Origin: an uncultured Clostridia bacterium
GTDB lineage: Bacteria; Bacillota; Clostridia; Christensenellales; Aristaeellaceae
Direction: 5' to 3'
Length of the DNA: 64,000 bases
Assembly: GCA_946411525.1 (NCBI GenBank)
Contig: CAMKEI010000006.1
Coordinates: forward strand, 1 to 64,000
Part shown: positions 1 through 9,624 of the stretch, in pieces
Position numbering within the stretch: position 1 is the first letter of the stretch
Layout of the letters: every line of letters begins with the position of its first letter
Position numbers and translations under genes: made by a program
Notes under the pieces: generated by a model
What the model saw: the letters and a program-made list of their open reading frames with translations, nothing else
Databases searched by the model: none
Told to the model about the DNA's origin: nothing

Positions 1-265
1 GGCTTTGCCAGAAGAGCTTGTTATTGAACATGTCAATATAGTTCTTCAGGCCTACCATTTTGGCTTTTTCTATGGGCTGCCCCATCGGCCAGGAGGTAAA
101 GCTGGAATAGATGGACATTCCGAAGGGGATCACAACGAAGATCAGCATTCCGATCAGCGGAATGGCAATCAGTGCGTATCCCCAGAGCGCATCCTTCTGG
201 CGGTAGTTCAGGCCCCGCTGGCGGAGATCAGGTGCCGCCACGCGCTTACCTGCTGTCTGCTGCAT
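1..265 (-). CDS. Sugar ABC transporter permease, N-terminal part (runs off left edge)
   Basis: Reverse-strand translation MQQTAGKRVAAPDLRQRGLNYRQKDALWGYALIAIPLIGMLIFVVIPFGMSIYSSFTSWP is typical of a MalF/UgpA-type permease; lies just downstream of the solute-binding protein. Confidence 0.85.
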   Translation of the reverse strand, partial: MQQTAGKRVAAPDLRQRGLNYRQKDALWGYALIAIPLIGMLIFVVIPFGMSIYSSFTSWPMGQPIEKAKMVGLKNYIDMFNNKLFWQS

Positions 266-378
266 ATTTTCTGCCTTTCTTTCAAATCACAGGTCGGTCC
301 GGTCAGTGAACAGCTTGAATGAAGAGAAGGAGGAGGGGGATCCCTCCTCCTTCGAAAAAAGGAGTATTCCCGGGTTGA

Positions 379-1845
379 TCAGGGTTTCATGGCTTCCATA
401 TCGTCGATGGAATCCTGCAGCAGCATCTGGGCGTTATCCTGAATGGATTCGCAGTACTCACGGCAGCTCATGGGCTGTACGCCGGCATCTTTCTGCTCGT
501 AGTAACTCCACACGGAACCAACGCCGCTGATGAAGCCTTCAGAATACCAGAGGGCATTCCAGGTGGGAACGGTGGGAACGCGGTGGCCGTTCTGTCCCTG
601 CAGCATCCGCACGAATACCACACGGCTTTCCGGGAAGTAGCTGTCATCGGTCAGATATTCACCTTCCGCCATGGAAACGATGTTCGGCAGCTGTCCGCCC
701 TTCTTTGCCAGGAAGCGCTGTACGTCTTCATTGGCGCTCATCTGGTAGGCAAATTTGGCGGCCAGTTCCGGATACCTGGACTTGGCGCTTACGCAGAAAC
801 CGACGGAGTCCACGCGGCCGGCCCATTTATCCTGGCGCTCTTCGATGGGCAGATCCTTGTAGGAATCGCTGATGGGCCAGGGAGCCACGTCAAAGTCGAA
901 CCAGCTCTTGCCGGGGTTAACCGCTTCGTCGTCCTCAATAGCCTGGAAGGCGGCCACATCCCAGGTGCCGCAGGGGAAGTAGGCGCAGCGGCCGGCCAGG
1001 AATTTCAGGTAACCGGAGGTTTCGTCTGTGGAGGATCCGGATCCGCCCAGTTCAACGATTTTCATGAAACCTTCATAACCTTCAATGAACTTGTCGCTGC
1101 TGAACAGCACTTCAGTCGCGTCTTCGTTCAGGTATTCACCGCCGGCGCCCCAGATGAAAGGCGGCAGGGTGAAGTCTTCCCACAGATGGGTGCCGTAAAC
1201 CTGTTTGGAACCGGCGGTCTCGGGCAGCGTGGGATCTTCGAAGGTCAGGATCTTGCACAGGTTCGCGAATTCTGTGAAAGTGTAAACCGGCAGGTTGCCG
1301 TTCTCATCGATTTCGGGATAGAAGGGCAGGATACCGTCATCAATCGCCTTGCGGATCTCAGCGTCGCGCTTTTTGATGATCGCTTTGTTCACAGTCATGG
1401 AAACCGCGGAGAAGTCCTTGGGCAGGCCGTAGATCTTGCCTTCGCCCATGGTGTTGGTCTCGGCATCGTACTTATACAGGTTCAGGGCTTCCGGCCAGAT
1501 GGTATTCAGAGTGGAAACATCCAGCAGTTCATCCAAGGGTGCCACAGCTTCAGTCCAGACGCGTTTGCGGACGTCTGCCAGGCCGAGGTAAAAGACGTCG
1601 GGAGCGTTGCCCGCGGTCAGGGAAGCTTCCAGCTCGGGCCAGTACTGATCGCCGGATACGCGGAAGTCAACGATGCAGTTGTTCTCTTCCTCGAACTGTT
1701 TGATCACTTCTTCGTACATGGCCTTTTCATGTTCCTGGGCGAAGGTGTTCACAACGATGGTGGGTTTGTCGTCTGCCACCGCGATCACCGTCCACAGGGC
1801 GGACAGCATGCATACGGTCAGCAGCACAGCCAGCAGTTTCTTCAT
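379..1845 (-). CDS. Extracellular solute-binding protein of a sugar ABC transporter
   Basis: 488 aa; signal peptide MKKLLAVLLTVCMLSALWTVIAVA; family 1 SBP-like sequence (NAPDVFYLGLADV, FLAGRCAYFPCGTWD). Confidence 0.9.
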   Translation of the reverse strand: MKKLLAVLLTVCMLSALWTVIAVADDKPTIVVNTFAQEHEKAMYEEVIKQFEEENNCIVDFRVSGDQYWPELEASLTAGNAPDVFYLGLADVRKRVWTEAVAPLDELLDVSTLNTIWPEALNLYKYDAETNTMGEGKIYGLPKDFSAVSMTVNKAIIKKRDAEIRKAIDDGILPFYPEIDENGNLPVYTFTEFANLCKILTFEDPTLPETAGSKQVYGTHLWEDFTLPPFIWGAGGEYLNEDATEVLFSSDKFIEGYEGFMKIVELGGSGSSTDETSGYLKFLAGRCAYFPCGTWDVAAFQAIEDDEAVNPGKSWFDFDVAPWPISDSYKDLPIEERQDKWAGRVDSVGFCVSAKSRYPELAAKFAYQMSANEDVQRFLAKKGGQLPNIVSMAEGEYLTDDSYFPESRVVFVRMLQGQNGHRVPTVPTWNALWYSEGFISGVGSVWSYYEQKDAGVQPMSCREYCESIQDNAQMLLQDSIDDMEAMKP

Positions 1846-1903
1846 GGTTTGGTTCCTCCTTTTTATTCTGAAGAGCGTTGGTCGCTCAACATTCCGCTGG
1901 TTA

Positions 1904-1917
1904 CATTAACGTTAATG
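1904..1917. promoter_or_regulatory. LacI-family operator, perfect palindrome CATTAACGTTAATG
   Basis: 14-bp perfect dyad upstream of the SBP gene; near-copies at 1961-1984 and 2145-2158. Confidence 0.8.
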
Positions 1918-1960
1918 CTTACGGGGAAAAGAAAACTTGATGATGTCTTATCTGGTAAGG

Positions 1961-1984
1961 ATTAACGTTATCATTATCGTTAAT
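1961..1984. promoter_or_regulatory. Second operator-like region ATTAACGTTATCATTATCGTTAAT
   Basis: ATTAACG ... CGTTAAT arms around a central segment; same core as 1904-1917. Confidence 0.6.
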
Positions 1985-2144
1985 GTTCCGTTCGATTGCA
2001 TTGTATCATCCGACTGATACATCTGTCAACCCCTGTTTTCAGTTTTTTTTTATTTTTTTACCATCCGGTTCCGGCGCTCCCCGCCTCTGTTTTTTTCCGG
2101 TTCTGCGTTGACATTTCTTCTGCCGGCATGATAGGATAATTTAA

Positions 2145-2158
2145 CATGAACGTTAATG
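2145..2158. promoter_or_regulatory. LacI-family operator near the regulator start (CATGAACGTTAATG)
   Basis: One-mismatch copy of the 1904-1917 palindrome, 14 bp before the lacI-like ATG. Confidence 0.7.
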
Positions 2159-2171
2159 GAGGTCGATCGCC

Positions 2172-3161
2172 ATGACAAGGCAGAAAGGCCGTATAACCCT
2201 TTCCGATATTGCTGCCGCTACTGGTTTTACAGTCAATACGGTTTCACGGGCATTGAAAAACAAAGATGATATCTCACGGGAAACCTGTGAGCTTATTCAG
2301 AATAAAGCCAAGGAAATGGGCTATGTCCGCAATTATCTGGCCAGTTCCCTCCGTTCCGGCAGAACCAGGACCCTTGCCATGATTGCGGGCTCCATGATCA
2401 ACCCCTTCTATGCCATCCTGGCCGACCTGATCCAGCAGGAGGCCGCCCGCCTTGGGTACAGCCTGTTTATCCTCTGTTCCCGGGATAATCCCGACGCAGA
2501 GCTGCAGGCAGTGGAAATGGCCCTTTCCCGCCAGGTGGACGGCGTGCTCATTACCCCCTGCTCCTTTGATTCCCCTGCGCTTTCCACGCTTCGCAATTCA
2601 AAGGTTCCCTTTGTTCTGCTCAGCCGCTACCAGGAGAATACAGCGGATGACTGTGTTTACTGCAATGACGGGGAAGGCGGTTATCTGGCCGGAAAATATC
2701 TGCTGGACTCCGGTCACAGAAAACTGGCTATGCTGTCCTACCGCCAGGTGGTTTTTTCCTCAAAAGAACGTTTTTCTGGTTTCCGCCGTGCCTGTGCAGA
2801 AGCGGGTATCCCGGAGCAGGATGTCTTTTATGCCTGCCCCGAAGATCCTGCCGCTGTCCTTCCCCAGCTTCAGGCATGGCTGTCCATGGGTGTCACCGGT
2901 CTGTTCTCCTTCTGTGATGTGGAAGCATGGAACACCATCACGCTGCTGGACAGCGCCGGTATCCGTGTGCCCGGCGATCTGACGGTTGTCGGCTTTGACA
3001 ATATCCTTGGATATGTCCAGTTCCCCAAACCTATTCCTTCCGTTGACTGCCATCTGCAGGAGGAAGCCTGCGCGGCGATCGATCTGATCCGTAAGCGGAT
3101 TCATGATCCCTCGCTCCCACCGCAGCAGCTCCGGCTGCCGGTATCATTCATCCAGCGCTGA
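2172..3161 (+). CDS. LacI family transcriptional regulator
   Basis: N-terminal HTH ITLSDIAAATGFTVNTVSRALKNKDDIS, periplasmic-binding-protein-like sensor domain. Confidence 0.95.
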   Translation: MTRQKGRITLSDIAAATGFTVNTVSRALKNKDDISRETCELIQNKAKEMGYVRNYLASSLRSGRTRTLAMIAGSMINPFYAILADLIQQEAARLGYSLFILCSRDNPDAELQAVEMALSRQVDGVLITPCSFDSPALSTLRNSKVPFVLLSRYQENTADDCVYCNDGEGGYLAGKYLLDSGHRKLAMLSYRQVVFSSKERFSGFRRACAEAGIPEQDVFYACPEDPAAVLPQLQAWLSMGVTGLFSFCDVEAWNTITLLDSAGIRVPGDLTVVGFDNILGYVQFPKPIPSVDCHLQEEACAAIDLIRKRIHDPSLPPQQLRLPVSFIQR

Positions 3162-3194
3162 ACTTTTTCAGATCATAAACTTCTCTTCGCCCTC

Positions 3195-3229
3195 TTGACT
3201 TTTTTAAAAAAGCACAATATTATTGTGCT
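3195..3229 (+). promoter_or_regulatory. SigA-type promoter with palindromic operator over the -10
   Basis: TTGACT (3195-3200), 17 bp, TATTAT (3218-3223); perfect dyad AGCACAATA-T-TATTGTGCT at 3211-3229 covers the -10. Confidence 0.75.
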
Positions 3230-3292
3230 ATAAGACGACAAATGTGTGTATTGCATATATTTATTGTGTTTTTATGTGAGAGGAGAGAAGTA

Positions 3293-5287
3293 ATGGAACA
3301 GGTTGCAAGAGAATACACTGACTGGGCGGAGGAGGAGCTGTCCGCCGGGGAAGACCCGGTATCGGAGCTGCTTCACATGCGAACGGATGAAGCCCGCAGT
3401 CCCGCGCAGACCTGGCTGATGCCTGTGGTGGAAGATATGGACCGCTGCATCCGGAACCGCTTTTTCCCCCGCATCCTGCAGGAGATGAACGCCCGCCTGG
3501 CAGGCGGGGAGCTGAGCCTGCTGCTCGGCCGGGCCGTGGTTTCGGAACGGCTTTATCCCCGGGACCTGGAGGTCGGGAACGTTTCCTGCTGGCGCCTGAA
3601 CCGGACCGATTTCCTGGCCGACGTCAACATAACCGTCTCCCTCGCGGTCTCGGATGCCGGGCGGGACGTGCCCGGCCGTTTCGGTTTCTGCCTGAGCCTG
3701 TGGTTCTGCACGGAAGAAGAGTTCAGCTTTGATGTGCAGGAACTGCGCCTTGCGGAAAACAGGCCGGACCGCAGCTTCTGGAGGCTCGACCGCTTCCTGG
3801 TTCCGATCCTCCGGGAGGACGAAATCGAAACCGGCGCGGAACGCCTCTGGGAAGACCTCTGTCCGGATATGAAAGACCCGAAGGAGCGCAGCGCCCTGCA
3901 GCTGGCGGAAAAGCTCGGGCTGAAGGTCTGCGAAATGCGCCTTCACTGCCAGAACCACACCCGCAGCCTCCTCTTTTTCCGGGAGGGCAGCGTCCTCACC
4001 CAGGCGGAAACGCGCTCCGGGGATGCGGATTTCCCCCTTCCTGTTTCCCGCTCGGTCCCGGCGAACACCATCGTGCTGAATACCGCCGTCCGGTCTGAAT
4101 GCCGGGATCTGGACATCCTCCACGAATGTATCCACTATGAGTGGCATCTCCTTTTCTACCGGCTCCAGAAGCTAATGAGCACCAATCAGCAGGAGATCCG
4201 CTATACCGCCGTGCGAAACACCGTCGGCCGGCCGAACGCCGATCCGCTCCGCTTTATGGAGCATCAGGCATGCAGCGGCAGCATCGCGCTGCTTCTGCCC
4301 CAGAATCTCATCCGGTTCCGCGCGTGGAATCTGTTCCAGGAGGCGGACACATATCCCTCCGTCAACGGCTATCTGAATCATCCGGGCTTCCGCTGGGACC
4401 GGGTGATCCGCCGCATGTCGGACGAATTTGCCGTTCCCCGCACTACGCTGCGCCGCCGGCTTGTGCAGCTGGGGCACCCCGCCGCGAAAGGCGCCGTCAA
4501 CTACGTTGACGGCAGGTACATTACGCCTTTCGCTTTTTCCGGGGAACATCCGTCCCAGGGGCAGTCCACCCTCGTCATCAGCCGCAGGTCGATGACTGAC
4601 CTGTATCACCGCAGCAGCGAGTTCCGCCAGCTTATGAGCCGCGGGGACTTTGTCTGGGCGGACGGGCATATCTGCCTGAATGATTCCCAGTTTGTCCGGC
4701 CCACGGATGACGGCGCCCGGCTGACCCCCTGGGCAAACGCGCACACGGACGCCTGCTGTCTCCGGTTTGAAAAAGTCTGGCTGCAGGAGAACGAGGAAAC
4801 CTTCTGGCTTTTCGGCACGCTGAACAGCAGTGAGGAGTACGTCCGGGAATACGACCGTTTCCTGGACCGCCGGCTCAGCCTGACCTCCCGGGAGCGGCTG
4901 AACCGGCGCAACCGGCTGATGGCATCCATGCCGACCGCTTTTTCTGACGCGCTGGTCTATCTGATGGAGAGCCGGGACGAAGGCCGGGTCACCGTGGAAG
5001 AGCTCGCCGCCCTTGCCCACATCTCGGAAAGAACCGTTTCCCGGTACCGGAACGCCGGTCAGACCTCCTACAATCCGGACGTGGTCGTCGCCGTCTGCAT
5101 CGCCCTTCACCTGCCGCCCTGGCTCTCCCGCCTGATGCTGGACAAGGCCGGTTTCTCAGTCAAGAGCTACGGTCCCCGCGGCTATTACGGCGAGATTCTG
5201 GACTGCTGCTTCATGGACACCATTCCCGAAGTGCAGGACTATCTCCGTTCCGCAGGCTATCCGGAGCTCCGCCTGCAGGAGTCATGA
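3293..5287 (+). CDS. ImmA/IrrE-like (HExxH) metallopeptidase with C-terminal HTH domain
   Basis: DILHECIHYEWHL gives a HExxH motif; C-terminal VTVEELAALAHISERTVSRYRNAG resembles an HTH; start at 3293 follows GAGGAGAGAAGTA. Confidence 0.7.
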   Translation: MEQVAREYTDWAEEELSAGEDPVSELLHMRTDEARSPAQTWLMPVVEDMDRCIRNRFFPRILQEMNARLAGGELSLLLGRAVVSERLYPRDLEVGNVSCWRLNRTDFLADVNITVSLAVSDAGRDVPGRFGFCLSLWFCTEEEFSFDVQELRLAENRPDRSFWRLDRFLVPILREDEIETGAERLWEDLCPDMKDPKERSALQLAEKLGLKVCEMRLHCQNHTRSLLFFREGSVLTQAETRSGDADFPLPVSRSVPANTIVLNTAVRSECRDLDILHECIHYEWHLLFYRLQKLMSTNQQEIRYTAVRNTVGRPNADPLRFMEHQACSGSIALLLPQNLIRFRAWNLFQEADTYPSVNGYLNHPGFRWDRVIRRMSDEFAVPRTTLRRRLVQLGHPAAKGAVNYVDGRYITPFAFSGEHPSQGQSTLVISRRSMTDLYHRSSEFRQLMSRGDFVWADGHICLNDSQFVRPTDDGARLTPWANAHTDACCLRFEKVWLQENEETFWLFGTLNSSEEYVREYDRFLDRRLSLTSRERLNRRNRLMASMPTAFSDALVYLMESRDEGRVTVEELAALAHISERTVSRYRNAGQTSYNPDVVVAVCIALHLPPWLSRLMLDKAGFSVKSYGPRGYYGEILDCCFMDTIPEVQDYLRSAGYPELRLQES

Positions 5288-5385
5288 GATCAGTTCATGA
5301 TAATTTATGTTTTCTCCGGAACTTTTCTGAAAGATGAACGTCATATATAATGGAATCCCAAAGAAATGATAAAGGAGAAATCATT

Positions 5386-6090
5386 ATGCGCAGGATTATC
5401 GCACTGTTTCTGATTCTTTCGTTGTCCCTGGGACTGGCTTCCGCCCTGGCGGAGCAGACCGTCATCGTATCCGGCACCGGCGAAACCCTGGTGACCGCCG
5501 ACACCGCCGTCGTCTCCGTCGGCGTGAACGTCCGGAAATCCGACGCCCTGAAAGCCCAGTCCGGCGCGAATGAGGTCATCGCCTCCATCCGTGCCGCGCT
5601 GACAGGCGCCGGCTTCAGCGAGGAGGATATCAGCACCGGCTATATCAACCTCTACGCCGTCTATGACTACAGCAGGGATGTTGAGGAGATTGTGGCGTAC
5701 AACGCCTCTTCCACCCTTGCCGTCAAGGTCACGGACATGAGCCGTGTGGGCGAAGTGATCGACCTGGCGTTCGGCGCCGGGGCGAACACGCTGGACGGTG
5801 TCTCCTTCTCCGTATCCGACGATACCGCCGCCCGGGCCGAATCCCTGAAAGCCGCCGTCGCGAACGCGAAGGACAAGGCCGCGATCCTCGCGGAGGCCGC
5901 GGGCCTGGGCAGGATCGAGATCGCCTCCATCCAGGAGGGAAACGTCTACAGCTTTGACAGCGGGGTGAACAATTTCTCCCGCAAGTCCTTCGGCAACGTG
6001 GAAGAGGCGGAAATGGACGTCGCCACTGTCGTCCGCGCAGCAAAAATCTGCGTCTCCGCCACGGTAACGGTCACGTTTGTCGTGAAATAA
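5386..6090 (+). CDS. SIMPL (DUF541) domain-containing exported protein
   Basis: Signal peptide MRRIIALFLILSLSLGLASALA then VIVSGTGETLVTADTAVVSVGVNVR, typical SIMPL N-terminus; RBS AAAGGAG. Confidence 0.88.
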   Translation: MRRIIALFLILSLSLGLASALAEQTVIVSGTGETLVTADTAVVSVGVNVRKSDALKAQSGANEVIASIRAALTGAGFSEEDISTGYINLYAVYDYSRDVEEIVAYNASSTLAVKVTDMSRVGEVIDLAFGAGANTLDGVSFSVSDDTAARAESLKAAVANAKDKAAILAEAAGLGRIEIASIQEGNVYSFDSGVNNFSRKSFGNVEEAEMDVATVVRAAKICVSATVTVTFVVK

Positions 6091-6107
6091 CCGTTATATG
6101 AAAAACA

Positions 6108-6136
6108 GCCGCCGTCCGATGGACGGCGGCCTTTTC
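6108..6136 (+). terminator. Rho-independent terminator
   Basis: GCCGCCGTCC-GAT-GGACGGCGGC followed by CTTTTC. Confidence 0.75.
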
Positions 6137-6154
6137 ATGTTCAGGGAGAAGGCG

Positions 6155-6526
6155 TTATCCCTGTTCCGGCACGGCGAACTGGCCGGCCTGCAGCTCAAAG
6201 ATATTGGTGATCCGGGCATTTCCCTGCAGATCCGCGTAGATATACACCAGCGCCCAGGCGGGAACGGCGTCCGGCACAACTGCCGTAATCTGGCAGAGGA
6301 TGCAGTAATTGGTCCCGGCGACCAGCTGGGTAGCCAGCAGGGCGACCGGTGTGTAATTCGCGCCGACCAGACCGTCCATGGCCTTGTCAAAGGCCGCCTG
6401 CGCTTCCGCGGGCAGGGCGGCGGCTTCCGCGGGTACGGTCTCCCAGCCTCCGACCATCTCAGCAGACACAGGGAGCGCCAGGATCAGCAGACAGATTGCT
6501 GTCAAAAGAGCGATTGCTTTCTTCAT
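6155..6526 (-). CDS. Small secreted cystatin-like protein
   Basis: MKKAIALLTAICLLILALPVSA signal peptide; GGWE near the mature N-terminus; ATQLVAGTNYCILCQI matches the cystatin QxVxGxNY motif. Confidence 0.65.
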   Translation of the reverse strand: MKKAIALLTAICLLILALPVSAEMVGGWETVPAEAAALPAEAQAAFDKAMDGLVGANYTPVALLATQLVAGTNYCILCQITAVVPDAVPAWALVYIYADLQGNARITNIFELQAGQFAVPEQG

Positions 6527-6900
6527 GATCAAAACCTCCTTACTCTTGGCGGGAATATCCTTCCCGCACCTGTTGATACGCAGCGGCGGCGTGGCTGGCA
6601 GTTCCGCTTCAGGATCCATTCCACTGCCTTATACTTAACGTTTTTCATGGCCGCCTGATTCCGGAAAGCACACGACGCGCTCTGTCTTCCTTCTGCTTTC
6701 CCTGAACCATAAGGCTTCACGGTCTCCCCGCAGTCCGGCCCGCCCGTTTCCATTTTTTCGCGCATCGGGCGGAAACGCCGGCCCGCAGGCGTTTTCCGTA
6801 TTTCCCCGTTCTCCTGACAGTTCCTGAAAAAGGACGTGCTGCGTCAGGGTGTTTTTCTCTTTTCCGCTGTATGGTCTTTACAGCAAAGGAGGAGAACAGA

Positions 6901-7152
6901 ATGTATCGGAAAGATTATCACCGGAACCGTCCCGAACTGAATGACAGCGGCTGCATACGCCTGATAGAAGCCATCGTCCGGCGGGCGGCGGAAGACTATC
7001 TCCGCGCCCGGCAGCGCCTGCCGGGCCGAAAAGCCGCGGCGCGGGTCAGGGAAACAACAGCGTTCTTCCGCTCGGATTACTTCCGCCGCCTGACCGGGGT
7101 GCAGGGAGATATACTCCTCCGGAAAATCCGGGAGGAGGCGAAAAAAAAATGA
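6901..7152 (+). CDS. Hypothetical protein upstream of a RinA/DUF1492-like regulator
   Basis: Short ORF with GGAGG RBS; stop overlaps the next start (ATGA). Confidence 0.6.
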   Translation: MYRKDYHRNRPELNDSGCIRLIEAIVRRAAEDYLRARQRLPGRKAAARVRETTAFFRSDYFRRLTGVQGDILLRKIREEAKKK

Positions 7153-7574
7153 CTTCACGGGAATACCTTGAACGGCCCGAAACGCTGCGGCTGGAAATCC
7201 GCCGGAAACAGCTGCGGGTAGAAACCCTGCGCCGTCTCTCCACGCGCTTCTCCGCCCGGCTCGGCGACGCGCGGGTCCTGGTTTCCCCGGATCCGTCCAG
7301 GATGCAGGCCTTCCTGGCCGAAGCCGTGGATGAGGAGCGGGAAATCCGCCGGCTGGAAGAAGCGCGGAATCAGGCGGTAGCCGATACCGCCCTGCTCATT
7401 TCCGGCCTGCCGGATGAACAGATGGTCCGGATCATGGAACTGCGCTATCTGGACAGATATACCTGGGAGGAAATCACGGACCGGATGGGCTGCTGCGCCA
7501 GCCGGATCTACCGGCTTCACCGGCAGGCCCTGGAGCTGCTCACGCCTCCCCCGGATGTCCCGGATCCGGCTTGA
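7149..7574 (+). CDS. Phage-type RinA/DUF1492-like sigma-70 region 4-like regulator
   Basis: Coiled-coil N-terminus then EQMVRIMELRYLDRYTWEEITDRMGCCASRIYRLHRQALELL, typical of phage late-gene activators. Confidence 0.65.
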   Translation: MTSREYLERPETLRLEIRRKQLRVETLRRLSTRFSARLGDARVLVSPDPSRMQAFLAEAVDEEREIRRLEEARNQAVADTALLISGLPDEQMVRIMELRYLDRYTWEEITDRMGCCASRIYRLHRQALELLTPPPDVPDPA

Positions 7575-7656
7575 AAAAACAGGTGGATTCTTTTGCGAAA
7601 TCAGGTATAATGATCTCAGCAGACAGCAAACAGAAAAGAAAAGGGAGGTTCCGCTT

Positions 7657-8781
7657 ATGTCAGATTCATTCCGTCCCAATCCGTTCCGTCTTGCCTTCGG
7701 CCTGATGCGTCTGCCGAAAAACCCGGACGGCAGCATCGACGTGCCCCAGGTCTGCGAAATGGCGGACCGGTTCATCGCTGCCGGCGGCACCTATTTCGAC
7801 ACCGCCTACGTCTATGACGGCGGCGACAGTGAAAAAGCATTTAAATCCGCTGTAGCGGACCGTTATCCCCGGGACGCCTATACCATCGCCACCAAGCTGA
7901 ACGCCGCCATCGGCTGCACAGACGAACAGAGCGCAAAGGACGAGTTCAGGATCTCCCTGGAACGCACCGGCGCGGGTTTCTTCGACTATTACCTGCTGCA
8001 CGCCATGCAGCTCTCCACCTACCAGAAATATGACGAATACGGCCTGTGGGATTTCGTGAAGGAGCAGAAGGCCAAAGGGCTCATCCGCCACTGGGGGTTC
8101 TCCTTCCATGCGACGCCGGACCTGCTGGAAAAACTGCTGGACGAGCATCCGGACGCGGAATTCGTCCAGCTGCAGATCAACTACGCAGACTGGGAAAACC
8201 CCGGCGTCGCATCCCGTCGCAACTGGGAGATCTGCCGGGAGCGGGGTAAGCCGGTCATGATTATGGAACCGGTGAAGGGCGGTATCCTGGCCGATCCGAT
8301 CCCGGCCGTCCGGGAAATCTATGACGCTTACGGCGCGGATGTATCCTACGCCAGCTGGGCCCTGCGCTTTGCCGCCGGGCTGGAAGGGGTTCATGCCGTG
8401 CTCAGCGGCATGAGCAGCATTGCCCAGATGGATGATAACCTGAAGACCATGAAGGATTTCCGCCCGCTGGACGAGCGGGAAACGGAACTGATCCGCCGGG
8501 CCCAGAAGGCACTGGACGCGGATAAGTCCATTCCCTGCACCGCCTGCCATTACTGCACCAAGGGCTGCCCGATGGAGATCCCGATCCCCGAGATCTTCAA
8601 CGTCATTAACCGGCGGAAAGGCAGCCCGGAATTCCGGACCGTCCGGGAATACGGCATCGTCACAGCCGGCCGGGGAAAAGCCAGCGACTGCGTCGCCTGC
8701 GGCCAGTGCGAGCGCGTCTGCCCCCAGGGGCTGAAGATCATTTCCCTCCTGCGGCAGTGCCGGGAAGCGCTGGAAAAGTAA
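7657..8781 (+). CDS. Aldo/keto reductase with C-terminal 4Fe-4S ferredoxin domain
   Basis: AKR motifs (GGTYFDTAYVYDGGDSE) and CTACHYCTKGCP / CVACGQCERVCPQ clusters; GGGAGG RBS. Confidence 0.92.
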   Translation: MSDSFRPNPFRLAFGLMRLPKNPDGSIDVPQVCEMADRFIAAGGTYFDTAYVYDGGDSEKAFKSAVADRYPRDAYTIATKLNAAIGCTDEQSAKDEFRISLERTGAGFFDYYLLHAMQLSTYQKYDEYGLWDFVKEQKAKGLIRHWGFSFHATPDLLEKLLDEHPDAEFVQLQINYADWENPGVASRRNWEICRERGKPVMIMEPVKGGILADPIPAVREIYDAYGADVSYASWALRFAAGLEGVHAVLSGMSSIAQMDDNLKTMKDFRPLDERETELIRRAQKALDADKSIPCTACHYCTKGCPMEIPIPEIFNVINRRKGSPEFRTVREYGIVTAGRGKASDCVACGQCERVCPQGLKIISLLRQCREALEK

Positions 8782-8820
8782 CGCGGCATTCAACCCTGAA
8801 AAATCGGGAGATTATCAGTA

Positions 8821-9426
8821 ATGCGTGAAGAAGCAGAACAGTACGTGATCAGCGCCGTTACCGGAAAGCCGGACTGGCCGCGTATTCCGGAGCTCAGGGT
8901 AAACCGGGTCCTGTGGAAACCGGATTGCGGAATCCGCGCCTTCGGGCAGTTCAGCCACGACGCGGAGTATCTGTATGTGCATCTGCGTGCGGAAGAGAAA
9001 AAAATCAGGGCGGAGTATACCGCTCCCCTGTCCCCGGTATACCGGGACAGCTGCCTGGAATTCTTTTTCATGCCGGCCGGGGATGACCGGTACTTCAATA
9101 TCGAGATCAACCCGAACGGCTGCCCCCTGATCGGTTTCGGGCGCAGCCGGGCCGACCGCGTCCTGCTTGCGCGGCAGGACATGCCGGAACTGTTCGGGAT
9201 CCGTACGGCGCGGACAGGAAACGGGTGGGAAGTGTATTACCGGATTCCCTGTTCTTTCCTGCGCCTCTTCCTGCCCGGCTTTTCCCTCGCCGGTACGTTC
9301 CGGGCCAACGTGTATAAATGCGGCGACCTGACCGAACAGGAACACTATCTGTCCTGGAACCCCGTCGTCTCCGAAACTCCGGATTTTCACAGGCCGTGTG
9401 ATTTCGGCCGGATGGTGTTCGCATAA
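8821..9426 (+). CDS. CBM9-like carbohydrate-binding family protein
   Basis: YRDSCLEFFFMPAGDDRYFNIEINPNG and FRANVYKCGDLTEQEHYLSWNPV resemble CBM9-like proteins. Confidence 0.75.
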   Translation: MREEAEQYVISAVTGKPDWPRIPELRVNRVLWKPDCGIRAFGQFSHDAEYLYVHLRAEEKKIRAEYTAPLSPVYRDSCLEFFFMPAGDDRYFNIEINPNGCPLIGFGRSRADRVLLARQDMPELFGIRTARTGNGWEVYYRIPCSFLRLFLPGFSLAGTFRANVYKCGDLTEQEHYLSWNPVVSETPDFHRPCDFGRMVFA

Positions 9427-9467
9427 AAAAGCCGGGAAGTCTCGGATTCCCGGTCAGACTTTATCCC

Positions 9468-9490
9468 GGAGACGGTTTCCGTCTCCTTTT
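9468..9490 (+). terminator. Rho-independent terminator
   Basis: GGAGACGG-TTT-CCGTCTCC then TTTTC. Confidence 0.7.
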
Positions 9491-9624
9491 CATTTGTTTT
9501 CGGTCTGTCCTCTGCGGCATGGCAGGAAGACCGTCAGCATTGCTTTATCTGGACTTTTCCGGAGCAATATGGTAAATTGAAAGGTACCGGATATACTGCT
9601 GACATTAAAAGAGGTGCTGCCTTC

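Noticed and set aside
583-1965. 460-aa plus-strand ORF
   Set aside because: Antisense to the clear solute-binding protein gene; shadow ORF from GC-biased codon use.
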